Assembly (NCBI GenBank): GCA_910585345.1
Contig: CAJUDS010000012.1
Location: 16,857 to 80,856 of the forward strand
Origin: an uncultured Lachnospiraceae bacterium
GTDB lineage: Bacteria; Bacillota; Clostridia; Lachnospirales; Lachnospiraceae
Direction of reading: 5' to 3'
DNA: 64,000 bases
Shown here: piece by piece, positions 62,800-64,000 of the stretch
Position numbering within the stretch: the first letter of the stretch is position 1
Layout of the letters: every line of letters starts with the position of its first letter
Position numbers and translations under genes: made by a program
The notes under the pieces: generated by a model
What the model was told of the DNA's origin: nothing
The model's database searches: none
What the model saw: the letters and a program-made list of their open reading frames with translations, nothing else

Positions 62800-62875
62800 C
62801 ACTTTTCTCCCATATATTCCACTCAAATAATTTTAAAATAGTCACATATAACATCAACAATAGCCACAACTTAAA

Positions 62876-63292
62876 CTATCTGCCCCTATGCTTTTCTTTC
62901 CTTTTCTGCTGTTTCAATTCAAACTGTCGTTGTTTCTCCGCTTCCCGCTGTTCTCGGCTCACAGTCTTACGTTCACTTTTCAACTGCTCCTGCTGTAATT
63001 TTAAAGCCTGTTGCGATTTTGTTCCAATCCCGGTATTCTGCACCTGTTTCCGTACTTCACGTTGTACCCGTTTAGGATTGCGACCAGCTTCTTTTACATC
63101 TGTTGCTACAGCCGGACTAAATCGTAACCGATAGTAATTTTTCAGAACGAAGTCATATACCTCATAGTCTTTTGGTTCTGCGCCAAATGTAACCTTACAC
63201 ACAGATAGCTTTCCGTCTGATACACGTTCAAACACTCCCACCCAAAACGGTTCTTCAAAAAATACAGTCAATTTTCCTGATACTTTGTCCAT
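62876..63292 (-). CDS. yjdF: YjdF family protein (DUF2992)
   Basis: A 138-residue protein matching the YjdF family: MDKVSGKLTVFFEEPFWVGV, then KLSVCKVTFGAEPKDYEVYDF and YYRLRFSPAVATDVK, followed by a basic, Gln/Arg/Lys-rich coiled tail (QREAEKQRQFELKQQKRKEKH). Its function is unknown; in several Bacillota yjdF is under an RNA element that binds aromatic compounds. AAGGAGG stands before the start. The DNA upstream is not clearly such an element but reads as a coding remnant. It lies at the edge of the AT-rich cassette, with composition more like the chromosome. Confidence 0.85.
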   Translation of the reverse strand: MDKVSGKLTVFFEEPFWVGVFERVSDGKLSVCKVTFGAEPKDYEVYDFVLKNYYRLRFSPAVATDVKEAGRNPKRVQREVRKQVQNTGIGTKSQQALKLQQEQLKSERKTVSREQREAEKQRQFELKQQKRKEKHRGR

Positions 63293-63480
63293 GACAATTC
63301 CTCCTTAATGCCTTACGGCTGTCGCGGTATTCGTCAAATGCTTCTGCAAGCAGCGCATTTTTCTCATTACTCGCGCAAATAATTGTAATGAACAAAGAAC
63401 GGACGACCCTAAGGAGGGAGGGCTACTTACACCAAATCGGTGCGACTGGACTACCTACCAGTTCTGCAAGATTATCTTGC
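63293..63480 (-). pseudogene. Possible coding remnant upstream of yjdF
   Basis: One minus-strand frame is open for about 60 codons apart from a single TAG near 63426: DNLAELVGSPVAPIWCK, stop, then FITIICASNEKNALLAEAFD and EYRDSRKALRRNC, running into the yjdF ribosome binding site. The composition looks protein-like, but I recognise no family. Confidence 0.35.
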
Positions 63481-63508
63481 GTTGTGTTTTTATCTTTGCC
63501 CTTATATC

Positions 63509-63533
63509 TTATTGGACATTAGCAGTCCAATAA
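63509..63533. repeat. Perfect inverted repeat
   Basis: TTATTGGAC and GTCCAATAA (9 bp) with a 7-nt loop. No T-run follows in either direction, and it sits in otherwise gene-free DNA (63480-63700). Confidence 0.5.
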
Positions 63534-63700
63534 GCATATATTACCACATAAACGCCCATTTTCCCACAAAAATATGGCAATCCGCCTATAACTGCAAATT
63601 ACCATATTATCATTTCCTTTGTCTGCTCTAACTTACATGATGCTAGAACCATGTTCTAATTATCACCAAAAGAAGCATTATCCTTGCTACAACCTGCTTC

Positions 63701-63961
63701 CTATAACCATGCTCCCCAATCCCCATAATCAAATGTCCCACTGCCATGATGAAGTTTTCCGTCAGCCTTGAGATTTCTAAAGGCTTCCCGCATACGGATT
63801 AAGATTTCCGGTTCTATATCCAGTGAATGGTGTGCAGGAAATACTTCCTTTACAGGCAATGCCGCAACTTTTTCCAAAGAATCGAGATATGCCTCTGGGT
63901 CAGTAGATGGATAATAAGTGTTGTGGTTGTTGTGATAAAGTAAAGTGTTGTGGTCAAGCAT
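63701..63961 (-). pseudogene. 5'-truncated metallo-beta-lactamase-fold hydrolase
   Basis: The minus-strand frame keeps only the C-terminal part of a metallo-beta-lactamase-fold enzyme: NTYYPSTDPEAYLDSLEKVA, then the metal-binding-type VFPAHHSLDIEPEI and an end at FDYGDWGAWL. The N-terminal HxHxDH half is absent. The frame now starts with an ATG inside the terminal sequence of an IS at the right edge (63946 onward), so the first codons are IS-derived. It is a chimeric remnant without the catalytic half. Confidence 0.8.
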
Positions 63962-64000
63962 TTTTGTAACGTTTATGGCTAAAAAAATCGACTTTTATAT
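63946..64000. mobile_element. Terminal end of an IS3-like element (continues beyond window)
   Basis: TGTTGTGGTCAAGCATTTTT and the following bases match the IS end at 57382-57413 at 27 of 32 positions, in the same orientation. Further right should lie the 3' end of a transposase gene on the minus strand. The first dinucleotide TG agrees with IS3-family termini. Confidence 0.7.

Noticed and set aside
63293..63700. yjdF-type riboswitch upstream of yjdF
   Set aside because: The region reads as a nearly open coding remnant up to the ribosome binding site, and I could not recognise the aptamer; a covariance search would be needed to revive the idea.

Overview
The window looks like a chromosomal segment of a gut Lachnospiraceae-type Firmicute (Clostridia). 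This is an inference from several signs: a SAM-I (S-box) riboswitch ahead of metK, a CIRCE-controlled hrcA-grpE-dnaK-dnaJ operon, a GlgC/GlgD pair, a reverse-type rubrerythrin typical of anaerobes, a DUF6465-like protein, GGAGG-type ribosome binding sites almost everywhere, and a galacto-N-biose/lacto-N-biose (GNB/LNB) phosphorylase operon used by mucosal and milk-glycan degraders. I see no rRNA, tRNA or CRISPR array.

Layout. Positions 1-7.1 kb: a membrane protein cut by the left edge, then metK with its riboswitch, murA, a LysM-G5-M23 cell-wall hydrolase, a Y-family polymerase and a flavin reductase. 7.1-10.9 kb: a heptad-repeat coiled-coil membrane protein, about 870 bp of gene-free DNA with inverted repeats and hairpins, a hemolysin III/PAQR protein, a small conserved protein and a RelQ-type alarmone synthetase. 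10.9-15.9 kb: the heat-shock operon. 16-28 kb: housekeeping and accessory metabolism, including an anchored extracellular protein, a DUF6465-like protein, a Na/Pi cotransporter, rubrerythrin with a striking operator palindrome, UppP, a patatin, an aminotransferase, an HD-GYP c-di-GMP phosphodiesterase, a GNAT, a cyclophilin and an AGCS amino acid symporter with a hairpin-rich leader. 28-33.7 kb: an exported partner protein plus an MMPL/RND transporter, then two paralogous secreted proteins with calcium-loop-like motifs. 33.7-41.3 kb: galE, a UDPGP-family nucleotidyltransferase, an LRR/MoxR-ATPase/VWA three-gene operon and a DUF3048 protein. 41.4-46.6 kb: a Cys-rich protein, a second AGCS symporter, an AEC transporter, an ACT protein, a NYN/OST-HTH protein and a helicase/nuclease relic. 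46.8-49.2 kb: glgC-glgD.

49.3-57.3 kb is the GNB/LNB operon, read right to left: ABC sugar-binding lipoprotein, an internal terminator, two permeases, a 55-residue membrane protein, GH112 phosphorylase and N-acetylhexosamine 1-kinase, with a divergent AraC regulator. The phosphorylase yields galactose-1-phosphate and free GlcNAc or GalNAc, and the kinase phosphorylates the HexNAc. The uridylyltransferase and GalE needed to complete the route sit about 15 kb away at 33.7-36.2 kb. GlgC/GlgD next door would be a natural glycogen sink for glucose-1-phosphate.

57.3-64 kb is a worn mobile region: IS3-type transposase fragments, a nucleoside phosphorylase, a 25-residue holin-like toxin ORF, a multiply broken tyrosine integrase, an AT-rich cassette of three unfamiliar genes (60.8-62.8 kb), a YjdF-like gene, and at the right edge a metallo-beta-lactamase-fold gene truncated by the terminal end of another IS copy. 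The AT-rich cassette, the MoxR/VWA operon and a 34-bp repeat shared by two terminator-flanking loci are the parts I find least explained.
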